A stretch of 64,000 nucleotides of DNA, from positions 74,522,217 to 74,586,216 of the forward strand of contig CM048841.1 in assembly GCA_026545765.1 (NCBI GenBank), read 5' to 3'. This DNA is from Plantago major (taxonomy: Eukaryota > Streptophyta > Magnoliopsida > Lamiales > Plantaginaceae). The notes under the pieces were generated by a model that saw nothing but the letters and a program-made list of their open reading frames with translations, did no database searches and was not told the DNA's origin. Position numbers and translations under genes: made by a program. Position 1 is the stretch's first letter; each line of letters opens with the position of its first letter. Shown in pieces: positions 43,629 to 57,100 of the stretch.

Positions 43629-44526
43629 TGTTGATACGGACATGTGTCCAATCCGTTAAGGGCTCCATAGAGAGTGTCCTAAAGCGCATCAAGGCTAAAA
43701 TAGCCAATTCAGTACTAGTCCGACCTTCAAATGGGCTGACCTAAGGGAAACCATTCCAGGTCAACTAGTACTTACAAGTCAACACACCTTATCAGCTAAG
43801 TCCGACAAAGCTAGGTGTACGACTTTCGAACCTGACAAATGGTCACATGGTCCTTCCAAATACCACAGACTATCAGTCCTAGGATGCCAAACGGACCGGA
43901 CGAGAGAATTTCGGACGGCACCATCACATTAAGACCAAACATATGTAACAGAACCACTGAGATACTTCCGTGAGACTTCTGGCTCGGACACCAAGAGTTA
44001 CCTAAGGACAGACTAACCAAGCAGACAGATCTGTCCATGGGACTGACATGGACCCAACAGGCTGAACAGTACTCTCAGAGGGAAAAGGCCGAAACTACCC
44101 TCCGAGGCCCATTAATCGGACGTTTTCTACTGTTCACTACTGGGCTGTGGGGCAAAGGTAGCATTGGTGTCCAAATCTCAAGCATACACTTGGCATCATC
44201 TTATGAACCTCTTCATAAGTACATGATAACTATAAATATAACTCAAGGTCCAAACTTTGAGGTAAGCCATATTGAATGTCATAACCTCCCTCGTAACTAT
44301 TACATTCAGAGCTCACAACTCTCTCTTTAGTAAAGTCTCTTACCGGATTGACATACGTAATCCGGGTAACCCTTTCTGAACCCCCCCCCCCCCCCCCCAC
44401 CACTTAGTCCTTTCAGGTACTCTAGCTCAGACAGGTACTGCTCGGACGTCAAGTTGGAGGCGGGTCACAGACTAGGTTGCTTGTAATAGTTTAGTTAGTT
44501 AGTGTTCGAGGCTAAACCCCTCAACA
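43629..44526 (+). repeat. G2 5' LTR
   Basis: 898 bp from TGTTGATACGGA to CCCCTCAACA. TATAAATA lies at 44231-44238 and a C17 run near 44382-44398. Both ends resemble the G1 LTR read on the minus strand (TGTTGATA..., ...CCCTCAACA), so G1 and G2 are related families. Confidence 0.85.
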
Positions 44527-44546
44527 TTTTGGCTCCGTCTGTGGGA
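44527..44546 (+). other. G2 primer binding site
   Basis: TTTTGGCTCCGTCTGTGGGA directly after the LTR, one base different from the G1 site. Confidence 0.75.
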
Positions 44547-44581
44547 AACTTTACAAAAGGTTCCGTACTTAAGTAAGGTTG

Positions 44582-46350
44582 ATGGCAAGAATGAGACGGA
44601 CAACATGAACCAGTGCTGCAGGCGTCGGGACTCCACCCCCACGCCCACGCGGACGTCTGCCCAGCCGAGGACGAAGAGCCACTGTGGATGAAAGGAACGC
44701 TGGAGGGAGATATCTGAGCGATGGTCACACAGCGAGCCCATCCTCCGATGAGGGAAGAGACGTTCCGCCCATGGAAATCCGTAACACACCTGAGAACATT
44801 GTACCTGAGAACCATGGAGAAGGGGTCGTACTAGTTTCTCCGCAAAAGCTCGAGGCCCCACTACGGGTCAACAGTTTACTATGCCCGATGGTCGCATCGT
44901 CCGCACTAGTGACTTCGGATTAAGTGAGACTCAGTTCGATAGATTTCTCACGGTGATCCAAGGCTGCCTCAGGTCTAACAATGCCCATCCTCAGCAAGTC
45001 ACTCCGCCAGTGGCTACTCCGGTTCAAGCAGAGCCCGCCCTATCAAGGAACAAGCAAAGTCTGATCCAATAAAGGTTGGGGAATCAACTACCTCAAGAGG
45101 ATCTGCGGAACCTTCTAGATCGGAGAGCATTTGCCTCCCAAGTTCGGGGTGAAGCAAGTCCAAATGGTAGGAGAGAGTATCAGGAGGAGGATAATAGGCT
45201 GCCTAGGGCTCCACCACAAGCACCTCCAAGAGCCAGAGATCATGTAGCGGAAACCATTCCAATGGTCCGCCTAGATGAACTCCCTGTGGATGTAGCAGTG
45301 CATCCTAGGACGGGGGAGATAATGACTGCGGAAGAAATCTATGCTCATCAAAAAGCTTCGGAGGCCCAGATTCTAAGTCTCGGACGCCTGGTAAAGGATC
45401 ATGAGCAGATAACTACTAGTGCACCAAACCCTTTGTGTGATGAAATCATGAGAGAAAATGAGAGGAACAGGAACTTGGATCAAGTGATTCCGAACTTGGA
45501 ATACTATTATGGGGATACTTGTCCCGTTGGACACTTGACAAGGTACAATAGTAAGATGGACTCCAAGGGGATGAGAGACAACACGAAAGCTCTCACGTTC
45601 TCATCTACTCTCTTCGTAACGGCCATGGATTGGTACACGGAGTTGCCAAACAAGTCGATATGATCTTATGCGGACCTCTCCTCCAAGTTTCTAGGACGAT
45701 TTGGAAAATTGAAAAAACGAAAGCGCACTGTTGAGTATCTGGAAGAAGTTATCCAAAGGGAGCAAGAGGACCTCAAGACCTTCCTAGATCTCTTTAATGC
45801 GGAAGCTCTTCGAGTTGAGCCACACAGTATCAAGGAACGGGTCCGTCTCCTGTATGCTAATACTTTCAACTCAGAGCTCTGCAGAAAACTTTCTGGTCAG
45901 GAAGTGAGGAGTGAAAATCATTTGGATGACATCTGTGAAGAAGTAATGTATGGAAAAGAGTACCGAAGAAATGTTCCAGTGAGAGAAGGATCCAAGAAGG
46001 AAAAGGAGCCAGTAAAATAAGAGCACCGCCCTAATAAGTTTAATCTGAGGAAGGATCACAAAGATATGGGCTTCCACAGAGAAAGCAGTCCGCCAAAGAG
46101 ATATGCGAATTATACCCGTCTCAGTAGACCAAGATCCGACATCTTGGCAACTATTATTGAGAAGAAGTTGGATATCCAATGGCCCAAGCCATCTCACGAA
46201 AACAGGAAGAGCAAGAATGCAAAGGGGTATTGCAAGTTTCACAACAGCCGTAGTCATGAGACAGACGATTGCATTCAACTGAAAACGGAGGTTGAACATT
46301 TGATAAGAGAGGGAAAGTTAGAGGAGCATGTCTATATGGATGAGCCATCT
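44582..46350 (+). pseudogene. G2 gag
   Basis: Starts MARMRRTT at 44582, then TGA. The same frame continues to about 44880, shifts to MPDGRIVRTSDFGLSETQFD (44881), and after a stop near 45070 continues from 45076. The conserved core PNLEYYYGDTCPVGHLTRYN and AMDWYTELPNKSI ends at a TGA (45661-45663). Next comes EPHSIKERVRLLYANTFNSE, a stop at 46018-46020, and the zinc-knuckle-like YCKFHNSRSHETDDC near 46230. At least five breaks. It is more complete than G1 gag in the C-terminal part. Confidence 0.88.
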
Positions 46351-48150
46351 AGACATGATAAGACGGAACGAAAAAGGAATGATAGAGCTATAGAGCCACC
46401 GCCCCATCCACTATCCTTGCCACCTCCGCCAGCCCAATGTCCGCCTCGCACGGACCGACACCCATACAGGTGCGATGATGAAGTTGAAATGGAAAACCCT
46501 CCATACAGCGGAGTAATCAACACCATAGCAAGCGGACCGACTGGGGTCGATAGTAGGAATGCTAGTGAGCGGACAGCTCAGAATCTCCGGAACAATGACA
46601 GATCATATGCTGCTCCAGCAATTCGAGGGACAAATGCTATATACTTCGATGATAGTGAGATCCCTCCTCCTACGGAAGGAGGCAAAGACATAGAGGATCC
46701 GGATGTTCCGCTGGTGGTTTCTTTAACCATTGCAACTTACCGTGTAAACAAGATCCTGGTAGATACAGGGAGTTCCTCGAACATCATCTCCGAATCGACA
46801 ATAGATCAGATGAATCTAGGTAGAATCCGATATGAGAGAGTCAATACCTCCATATTAAAGTTTGGAGGAGGAACTGTTCGCCCCCTAGGAAGTGTCATGC
46901 TTCATGTTTCACTCGGAACACATCCCGCAAGGGTAACACAACTAGTCCGTTTTGTAGTGGTGGATCGAACATTTGACTACAATGCCATCTTTGGTCGTCC
47001 CGGACTCAATCAATTCCGAGCTATATCTTCCACCCTCCATAATAGGATGAAGTTCCCGACCCCATGTGGAGTTGGAGAGGAAGTGGGGAACATCCGAGAC
47101 GCTTGGGAATGTTATATTATGTCCACAAGGAGAGCATCAGAACCCGTATTGGCAGTCACTGTGACTTCTGATCCGCAGGTTGCTCTTCCGCCAAAAAAGG
47201 AGAATCCTAACATTGGGGTAGGGAGCCAGAAGGACAAGTTTCCTAAAACCGCACGGATCGAAACTCATGAAACTCTCAGGGAAGTCGAGCTGGTTGTTGG
47301 GAGTCCGGATAAAAAGACTAGGATCGGGACAGAAATGAATGCGGAAGTGGAAGTGAAGCTCATTGCTTGTCTCCGCGATAACAGTGATGTCTTTGCTTGG
47401 AGTACTGACGACCTAAAGGGGATAGATCCGAGGGTGGTTGTTCACCGTCTGAACATGGATCCCTTGATTAAATATAACCACCAGATGAGAAAAGATATCG
47501 GTCCTATCAAGGACGCCATCATATCCGCTGAAGTTGATCGACTCCTGAAAAGGTCCGTTATTCCGATTGGGTTTGTAACGTGGTTCTAGTAGAAAAGTCA
47601 CCAGGCAAATGGCGGATGTGCAATGATTTCACCAGGCTGAATAAGTTTTGCCCAAAGGATCCATATCCTTTGCCACGGATTGACCAGTTAGTTGATTCTA
47701 CAGCCGGATGCGCGTTACTGAGTTTCATGGACGCATATCAAGGCTTTTACCAGGTTCGGATGGCGAAGGAGGATATTAAAAAACAGATTTCTTTGTTGCG
47801 GGAGGAGTATACTGCTTTAAAGTGATTCCCTTCGGATTGAAAAACGCAGGAGCAACTTACCAACGACTGGTGAATCAAATGTTCAAGGAAGAAATTGGCA
47901 AGACCATGGAGGTATACGTAGACGACATGCTCGTCAAAAGCAAAACCGAAGAACAACATATAGAGCACTTGAACAAATGCTTTGCTATCCTCAGGAAGTT
48001 TGGGATGAAGCTGAATCCGAAAAAGTGCACCTTCGGAGTGAAGGGCGAAAAGTTTTTGGACTACATGGTCACAGAGAGAGGGATAAGCGCAAATCCCGAG
48101 AAGATCAAGACAATCCTAGATCTGCCTCATCCGAAGAACCTCAATCAAGG
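46351..48150 (+). pseudogene. G2 protease and truncated reverse transcriptase
   Basis: Protease ILVDTGSSSNIIS with the DTG active site (near 46756) and FGRPGLNQFRAI. Reverse transcriptase begins after DVFAWSTDDLKGIDP. A small deletion near 47550 (a few codons missing against G1 after VDRLLK) shifts frame just before the YSDWV block. KWRMCNDFTRLNKFCPKD follows. A one-base loss in an A run near 47779-47785 shifts again before FGLKNAGATYQRLVNQMF. The catalytic YVDD is intact at 47915-47926. The frame then reads KLNPKKCTFGVKG and [20 protein letters not shown] and runs into the satellite at about 48145-48150. Confidence 0.9.
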
Positions 48151-51100
48151 AAAACCACCGTGGAATCCTCGGACCCGAAAGGCCGAGCTCTATTCCTAAA
48201 ACGGTGATGATCAAGAAAACCACCGTGGAATCCTCGGACCCGAAAGGCCGAGCTCTATTCCAAAAACGGTGATGATCAACAAAACCACCGTGGAATCCTC
48301 GGACCCGAAAGGCCGAGCTCTATTCCTAAAATGGTGATGATCAAGAAAACCACTGTGGAATCCTCGGACCCGAAAGGCCGAGCTCTATTCCTAAACGGTG
48401 AAGATCAAGAAAACCACCGTGGAAACCTTGGACCCGAAAGGCCGAGTTCTATTCCTAAAATGGTGATGATGAAGAAAAACCACCGTGGAATCCTCGGACC
48501 CGAAAGGCCGAGCTCTATCCCAAAAACGGTGATGATGAGGAAAACACCGTGGAATCCTCGAACCCGAAAGGCCGTGCTCTATTCCTAAAATGGTGATGAT
48601 GAAGAAAAACCACCGTGGAATCCTTGGACCCGAAAGGCCGAGCTTTATCCCAAAAACGGTGATGATGAGGAAAACACCGTGGAATCCTCGAACCCGAAAG
48701 GCCGAGCTCTATACCTAAAACGGTGATGATGAGGAAAACACCTTAGAATCCTCGAACCCGAAAGACCGAGCTCTATTCCTAAAATGGTGATGATAAAGAA
48801 AACCACCGTGGAATCCTCGGACCCGAAAGGCGAACTCTATTCCTACAACGGTGATAATCAGGGAAAACCACCATGGAATCAACGGACCCGAAAGGCCGAG
48901 CTCTATTCCTAAAACGGTGATGATCAGGAAAATCACCGTGGAATCCTCGAACCCGACATGCCGAGCTCTATTCCTAAAACGTTGATGATCAAGAAAACCA
49001 CCGTGGAATCCTCGGACCCGAAAGGCGAACTCTATTCCTACAACAGTGATAATCAGGGAAAACCACCATGGAATCAACGGACCCGAAAGGCCGAGCTCTA
49101 TTCCTAAACGGTGATGATAAAGGAAACCACAATGGAATCCTCGGACCCGAAATGCCGAGCTCTGTTCCTAAAATGGTGATGAACAAGAAAATAACCGTGG
49201 AATCCTCGGACCCAAAAGGCCGAGCTCTATTCCTGAAATGGTGATGATCAACAAAACCACCGTGGAATCCTCGGACCCCAAAGACCGAGCTCTATTCCTA
49301 AAACTGTGATGATGAGGAAAACCACCGTGGAATCCTCGGACCCGAAAGGCGAGCTCTATTCCGAAAACGGTGATGATCAAGGAAAACCACCGTGGAATCC
49401 TCGGACCCGATAAGCCGAGCTCTATTCCTAAAACGGTGATGATCAGGAAAACCACCGTGGAATCCTCGGACCCGACAGGCCGAGCTCTATTCCTAAAACG
49501 GTGATGATCAAGAAAACCACCGTGGAATCCTCGGACCCGAAAGGCGAACTCTATTCCTACAACGGTGATGATCACGGAAAACCACCGTGGAATCAACGGA
49601 CCCGAAAGGCCGAGCTCTATTCCTAAACGGTGATGATCAAGAAAACCACAATGGAATCCTCGGACCCGAAATGCCGAGCTCTGTTTCTATAACGGTGATG
49701 AACAAGAAAACCACCGTGGAATCCTCGGACCCGAAATGCTGAGCTCTATTCCAAAAACGGTGATGATGAAGAAAAATCACCATGGAATCCTTGGACGCGA
49801 AATGCCGAGATCTATTCCTGAAACGGTGATGATCAAGAAAACCACCGTGGAATCCTCGGACCCGAAAGGCCGAGCTCTATTCCTAAAACGGTGATGATGA
49901 GGAAAACCACCGTGGAATCCTCGGACCCGAAAGGCGAGCTCTATTCCTAAAACGGTGATGATCAAGGAAAACCACCGTGGAATCCTCGGACCCGATAGGC
50001 CGAGCTCTATTCCTAAAATGGTGATGATCAAGAAAACCACCGTGAAATCCTCGGACCCGAAAGGCGAGCTCTATTCCTAAAACGGTGATGATCAAGAACA
50101 ACCACCGTGGAATCCTCGTACCCGAAAGGCCGAGCTATATTCCTAAAACGGTGATGATCCAGAAAACCACCGTGGAATCCTCGTACCCGAAAGGCCGAGC
50201 TCTATTCCTAAAATGGTGATGATGAAGAAAAACCACTGTAGAATACTCGGACCCGAAAGGCCGAGCTCTATTCCTAAAACGGTGATGATGAAGAAAAACC
50301 ACTGTAGAATCCTCGGACCCGAAAGGCCGAGCTCTATTCCTAAAACGGTGATGATAAAGAAAAACCACCGTGGAATCCTCGGACCCGAAAGGCGAGCTCT
50401 ATTCCTTAAACGGTGATGATCAGGGAAAACCACCGTGGCATCATCGGACCCGAAAGGCTGAGCTCTATTCCTAAACGGTGATGATCTAGAAAACCCGCGT
50501 GGAATCCTCGGACCCGAAATGCCGAGCTGTGTTTCTATAACGGTGATGAACAAGAAAACAACCATGGAATCCTCGGACCTGAAAGGCCGAGCACTATTCC
50601 TAAAACGGTGATGACGAGCAAAACCACTGTGGAATACTCGGACCCGAAAGGCCGAGCTCTATTCCTAAAACGGTGATGATCAACAAAACCACCGTGGAAT
50701 CCTCGGACCCGAAAGGCCGAGCTCTATTCCTAAAACGGTGATGATCAACAAAACCACCGTGGAATCCTCGGACCCGAAACGCCGAGCTCTATTCCTAAAA
50801 CGGTGATGATCAAGAAAACGACTGTGGAATTCTCGGACCCGAATGGCCGAGCTCTATTCCGAAAACCGTGATGATGAAGAAAAGTCACCGTGGAATCATC
50901 GGACCCGAAAGGCCGAGCTCTATTCCTAAATGGTGATGATCAAGAAAACCACCGTGAAAACCTCGGACCCGAAAGGCCGAGTTCTTTTCCTAAAACGGTG
51001 ATGATGAAGAAAAACCACCGTGGAATCCTCGGACCCGAAAGGCCGAGCTCTATCCCAAAAACGGTGATGATGAGGAAAACACCGTGGAATCCTTGAACCC

Positions 51101-54100
51101 GAAAGGCCGATCTCTATTCCTAAAACGTTGATGATGAGGAAAACACATTGGAATCCTCGAACCTGATCGACCGAGCTCAATTCCTAAAACGGTGATGATA
51201 AAGAAAACCACCGTGGAATCCTCAAACCCGAAAGGCTGACCTCTATTCCTAAAACGGTGATGATGAGGAAAATACCGTGAAATCATCGGACTCGAAAGGC
51301 CGAGCTCTATTCCTAAAACGGTGATGATGTGGAAAACACCGTGGAATCGTCGGACCCGAAAGGCCGAGCTCTATTCCTAAAACGGTGATGATCAAGAAAA
51401 CCACCGTGGAATCCTCGGACCCGAAAGGCCGAGCTCTATTCCTAAAACGGTGATAATCAAGAAAACCACCGTGGAATCCTCAGACCCGAAAGCCCTAGCT
51501 CTATTCCTAAAACGGTGATGATCAAGAAAACCACCGTGGAATCCTCAGACCCGAAAGGCGAGCTCTATTCCTAAAACGGTGATAATCAGGGAAAACCACC
51601 GTGGAATCCTCGGACCCGAAAGGCCGAGGTCTATTCCTAAACGGTGATGATCAAGTAAACCACCGTGGAATCCTCGGACCCGAAATGACGAGCTCTGTTT
51701 CTAAAACGGTGATGAACAAGAAAAAAACCGTGGAATCCTCGGACCTGAAAGGCCGAGCTCTATTCCTAAAACGGTGATGATGAGGAAAACCACCGTGGAA
51801 TCCTCGGACCCGAAAGGCGAGCTCTATTCCTAAAATGGTGATGATCAAGGAAAACCACCGTGGAATCCTCGGACCCGAAAGGCCGAGCTCTATTCCTAAA
51901 ACGGTGATGATCAAGAAAACCACCGTGGAATCCTCGGACCTGAAAGGCCGAGCTCTATTCCTAAAACGGTGATGATCAGGGAAAACCACCGTGGAATCAT
52001 CAAACCCGAAATGCCGAGCTCTGTTCCTTAAACGGAGATGAACAAGAAAACAACTGTGGAAACCTCAGACCCGAAAGGCCGAGCTCTATTCCTAAAACGG
52101 TGATGATCAACAAAACCACCGTGGAATCGTCGGACCCGAAAGGCGAGCTCTATTCCTAAAACGGTCATGATCAAGAAAACCACCGTGGAATCCTCGGACC
52201 TGAAAGGCCGAGCACTATTCCTAAAACGGTGATGATGAGGAAAACCACCGTGGAATCCTCGGACCCGAAAGGCAAGCTCTATTCCTAAAACGGTGATGAT
52301 CAGGAAAACCACCGTGGAATCCTCGGACCCGACAGGCCGAGCTCTATTCCTAAAACGGTGATGATCAACAAAACCACCGTGGAAACCTCGGACCCGAAAG
52401 GCCGAGCTCTATTCCTAAAACGGTGATGATCAAGAAAACCACCGTGGAAACCTCGGACCCGAAAGGCGAACTATATTCCTACAACGGTGATGATTAGGGA
52501 AAACCACCGTGGAATCAACGGACCCGAAAGGCCGAGCTCTATTCCTAATTAAACGGGGATGATCAAGAAAACCACAGTGGAATCCTCGGACCCGAAATGC
52601 CGAGATCTGTTCCTAAAACGGTGATGAACAAGAAAACAACCGTGGAATCCTCGGACCCAAAAGGCCGAGCTCTATTCCTGAAACGGTGATGATCAACAAA
52701 ACCACCGTGGAATCGTCGGATCCGAAAAGCGAGCTCTATTCCCGAAACGGTGATGATCAAGAAAACCACTGTGGAATCCTCGAACCCGAATGGCCGAGCT
52801 CTATTCCTGAAACGGTGATGATCAAGAAAACCACTGTGGAATCCTCGGACCCGAATGGCCGAGCTCTATTCCTGAAACGGTGATGATCAAGAAAACCACT
52901 GTGGAATCCTCGGACCCGAATGGTCGAGCTCTATTCCTAAAACCGTGATGATGAAGAAAAATCACCATGGAATCATCGGACCCGAAAGGCCGAGCTCTAT
53001 TCCTAAACGGTGATGATCAAGAAAACCACCGTGGAAACCTCGGACCCGAATGGCCGAGTTCTATTCCTAAAACGGTGATGATGAAGAAAAACCACCGTGG
53101 AATCCTCGGAACCGAAAGGCCGAGCTCTATCCCAAAAACGGTGATGATGAGGAAAATACCGTGGAATCCTTGAACCCGAAAGGTCGAGCTCCATTCCTAA
53201 AACGTTGATGATGAGGAAAACACATTGGAATCCTCGAACCTGATAGACCGAGCTCTATTCCTAAAACGGTGATGATAAAGAAAACCACCGTGGAATCCTC
53301 AAACCCGAAAGGCTGAGCTCTATTCCTAAAACGGTGATGATGAGGAAAACACCGTGGAATCGTCGGACCCGAAAGGCCGAGCTCTATTCCTAAAACGGTG
53401 ATGATGTTTAAAACACCGTGGAATCGTCGGACCCGAAAGGCCGAGCTCTATTCCTAAAACAGTGATGATCAAGAAAACCACCGTGGAATCCTCGGACCCG
53501 AAACGCCGAGCTCTATTCCTAAAACGGTGATCATCAAGAAAACCACCGTGGAATCCTCAGACCCGAAAGGCCGAGCTCTATTCCTAAAACGGTGATGATC
53601 AAGAAAACCACCGTGGAATCCTCGGATCCGAAAGGCCGACCTCTATTCCTAAAACGGTGATGATCAAGAAAACCACCGTGGAATCCTCGGACCCGAAAGG
53701 CAAGCTCTATTCCTAAAACGGTGATAATCAGGGAAAACCACCGTGGAATCCTCGGACCCGAAAGGCCGAGCTCTATTCCTGAAACGGTGATGATCAAGAA
53801 AACCACTGTGGAATCCTCGGACCCGAATGGCCGAGCTCTATTCCTGAAACGGTGATGATCAAGAAAACCACTGTGGAATCCTTGGACCCGAATGCCCGAG
53901 CTCTATTCCTAAAACTGTGATGATGAAGAAAAATCACCATGGAATCATCGGACCCGAAAGGCCGAGCTCTATTCCTAAACGGTGATGATCAAGAAAACCA
54001 CCGTGGAAACCTCGGACTCGAATGGCCGAGTTATATTCCTAAAACGGTGATGATGAAGAAAAACCACCGTGGAATCCTCGGACCCGAAAGGCCGAGCTCT

Positions 54101-57100
54101 ATCCCAAAAACGGTGATGATGAGGAAAACACCGTGGAATCCTTGAACCCGAAAGGTCGAGCTCTATTCCTAAAACGTTGATGATGAGGAAAACACCTTGG
54201 AATCCTCGAACGTGATAGACCGAGCTCTATTCCTAAAACGGTGATGACAAAGAAAACCACCGTGGAATCCTCAAACCCGAAAGGCTGAGCTCTATTCCTA
54301 AAACGGTGATGATGAGGAAAACACCGTGGAATCGTCGGACCCGAAAGGCCGAGCTCTATTCCTAAAACGGTGATGATGTGTAAAACACCGTGGAATCGTC
54401 GGACCCGAAAGGCCGAGCTCTATTCCTAAAACGGTGATGATCAAGAAAACCACCGTGGAATCCTCGGACCCGAAAGGCCGAGCTCTATTCCTAAAACGGT
54501 GATAATCAAGAAAACCACCGTGGAATACTCAGACCCGAAAGGCCGAGCTCTATTCCTAAAATGGTGATGATCAAGAAAACCACCGTGGAATCCTCGGACC
54601 CGAAAGGCCGAGCTCTATTCCTGAAACGGTGATGATCAAGAAACCACTGTGGAATCCTCGGACCCGAATGGCCGAGCTCTATTCATAAACGGTGATGATC
54701 TAGAAAACCACTGTGGAATCCTTGGACCCGAATGCCCGAGCTCTATTCCTAAAACTGTGATGATGAAGAAAAATCACCATGGAATCATCGGACCCGAAAG
54801 GCCGAGCTCTATTCCTAAACGGTGATGATCAAGAAAACCACCGTGGAAACCTCGGACTCGAATGGCCGAGTTCTATTCCTAAAACGGTGATGATGAAGAA
54901 AAACCACCGTGGAATCCTCGGACCCGAAAGGCCGAGCTCTATCCCAAAAACGGTGATGATGAGGAAAACACCGTGGAATCCTTGAACCCGAAAGGTCGAG
55001 CTCTATTCCTAAAACGTTGATGATGAGGAAAACACCTTGGAATCCTCGAACGTGATAGACCGAGCTCTATTCCTAAAACGGTGATGACAAAGAAAACCAC
55101 CGTGGAATCCTCAAACCCGAAAGGCTGAGCTCTATTCCTAAAACGGTGATGATGAGGAAAACACCGTGGAATCGTCGGACCCGAAAGGCCGAGCTCTATT
55201 CCTAAAACGGTGATGATGTGTAAAACACCGTGGAATCGTCGGACCCGAAAGGCCGAGCTCTATTCCTAAAACGGTGATGATCAAGAAAACCACCGTGGAA
55301 TCCTCGGACCCGAAAGGCCGAGCTCTATTCCTAAAACGGTGATAATCAAGAAAACCACCGTGGAATACTCAGACCCGAAAGGCCGAGCTCTATTCCTAAA
55401 ATGGTGATGATCAAGAAAACCACCGTGGAATCCTCGGACCCGAAAGGCCGAGCTCTATTCCTAAAACGGTGATGATCAAGAAAACCACCGTGGAATCCTC
55501 GGACCCGAAAGGCGAGCTCTATTCCTAAAACGGTGATAATCAGGGAAAACCACCGTGGAATCATCGGACCCGAAAGGCCGAGCTCTATTCCTAAACGGTG
55601 ATGATCAAGAAAACCACCGTGGAATCCTCGGACCCGAATGGCCGAGCTCTATTCCTAAAACGGTGATGATCAAGAAAACCACCGTGGAATCCTCGGACCC
55701 GAAAGGCGAGCTCTATTCCTACAACGGTGATGATCAGGGAAAACCACCGTGGAATCATCGGCCCCGAAATGCCGAGCTCTGTTCCTTAAACGGAGATGAA
55801 CAAGAAAACAACCGTGAAATCCTCGGACCCGAAAGGCCGAGCTGTATTCCTAAAACGGTGATGATCAATAAAACCACCGTGGAATCGTCGGACCCGAAAG
55901 GCAAGCTCTATTCCTAAAACGGTCATGATCAATAAAACCACCGTGGAATCCTCGGACCTGAAAGGCCGAGCACTATTCCTAAAACGGTGATGATGAGTAA
56001 AACCACCGTGTATTTCTGGGACCCGAATGGGTTGCTCTATTCGTAAAAGGGTGATGATCAGGAAAACCACCGTGGAATCCTCGGACCCGACAGGCCGAGC
56101 TCTATTCCTAAAACGGTGATGATCAACCAAACCACCGTGGAAACCTCGGACCCGAAAGGCCGAGCTCTATTCCTAAAACGGTGATGATCAAGAAAACCAC
56201 CGTGGAATCCTCGGACCCGAAAGGCGAACTATATTCCTACAACGGTGATGATCAGGGAAAACCACCGTGGAATCAATCGGACCCGAAGGCCGAGCTCTAT
56301 TCCTAATTAAACGGGGATGATCAAGAAAACCACAGTGGAATCCTCGGACCCGAAATGCCGAGATCTGTTCCTAAAACGGTGATGAACAAGAAAACAACCG
56401 TGGAATCCTCGGACCCAAAAGGCCGAGCTCTATTCCTGAAACGGTGATGATCAACAAAACCACCGTGGAATCGTCGGATCCGAAAAGCGAGCTCTATTCC
56501 CGAAACGGTGATGATCAAGAAAACCACTGTGGAATCCTCGGACCCGAATGGCCGAGCTCTATTCCTGAAACGGTGATGATCAAGAAAACCACTGTGGAAT
56601 CCTCGGACCCGAATGGCCGAGCTCTATTCCTGAAACGGTGATGATCAAGAAAACCACTGTGGAATCCTCGGACCCGAATGGTCGAGCTCTATTCCTGAAA
56701 CGGTGATGATCAAGAAAACCACTGTGGAATCCTCGGACCCGAATGGTCGAGCTCTATTCCTAAAACCGTGATGATGAAGAAAAATCACCATGGAATCATC
56801 GGACCCGAAAGGCCGAGCTCTATTCCTAAACGGTGATGATCAAGAAAACCAGCGTGGAAACCTCGGACCCGAATGGCCGAGTTCTATTCCTAAAACGGTG
56901 ATGATGAAGAAAAACCACCGTGGAATCCTCGGACCCGAAAGGCCGAGTTCTATCCCAAAAACGGTGATGATGAGGAAAACACCGTGGAATCCTTGAACCC
57001 GAAAGGTCGAGCTCCATTCCTAAAACGTTGATGATGAGGAAAACACATTGGAATCCTCGAACCTGATAGACCGAGCTCTATTCCTAAAACGGTGATGATA

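Larger units (their letters stand above)
43629..48150 (+). mobile_element. Tat-type Ty3/gypsy element G2, truncated in reverse transcriptase
   Basis: A 5' LTR, primer site, gag, protease and two thirds of reverse transcriptase, closely parallel to G1 in protein sequence. After codons for DLPHPKNLNQ the sequence passes into the ~65-bp satellite. The second RNase H, integrase, 3' region and 3' LTR are not in the window. Whether they lie beyond the array is unknown. The bases before the LTR (TTAGA, 43624-43628) would be the left target duplication. Confidence 0.9.

Noticed and set aside
44382..44398. Poly-C run (also 1086-1100 poly-G, 15515, 28442) as a functional element
   Set aside because: Simple homopolymer tracts in LTRs; length differs between LTR copies, so likely slippage, and no function can be argued.
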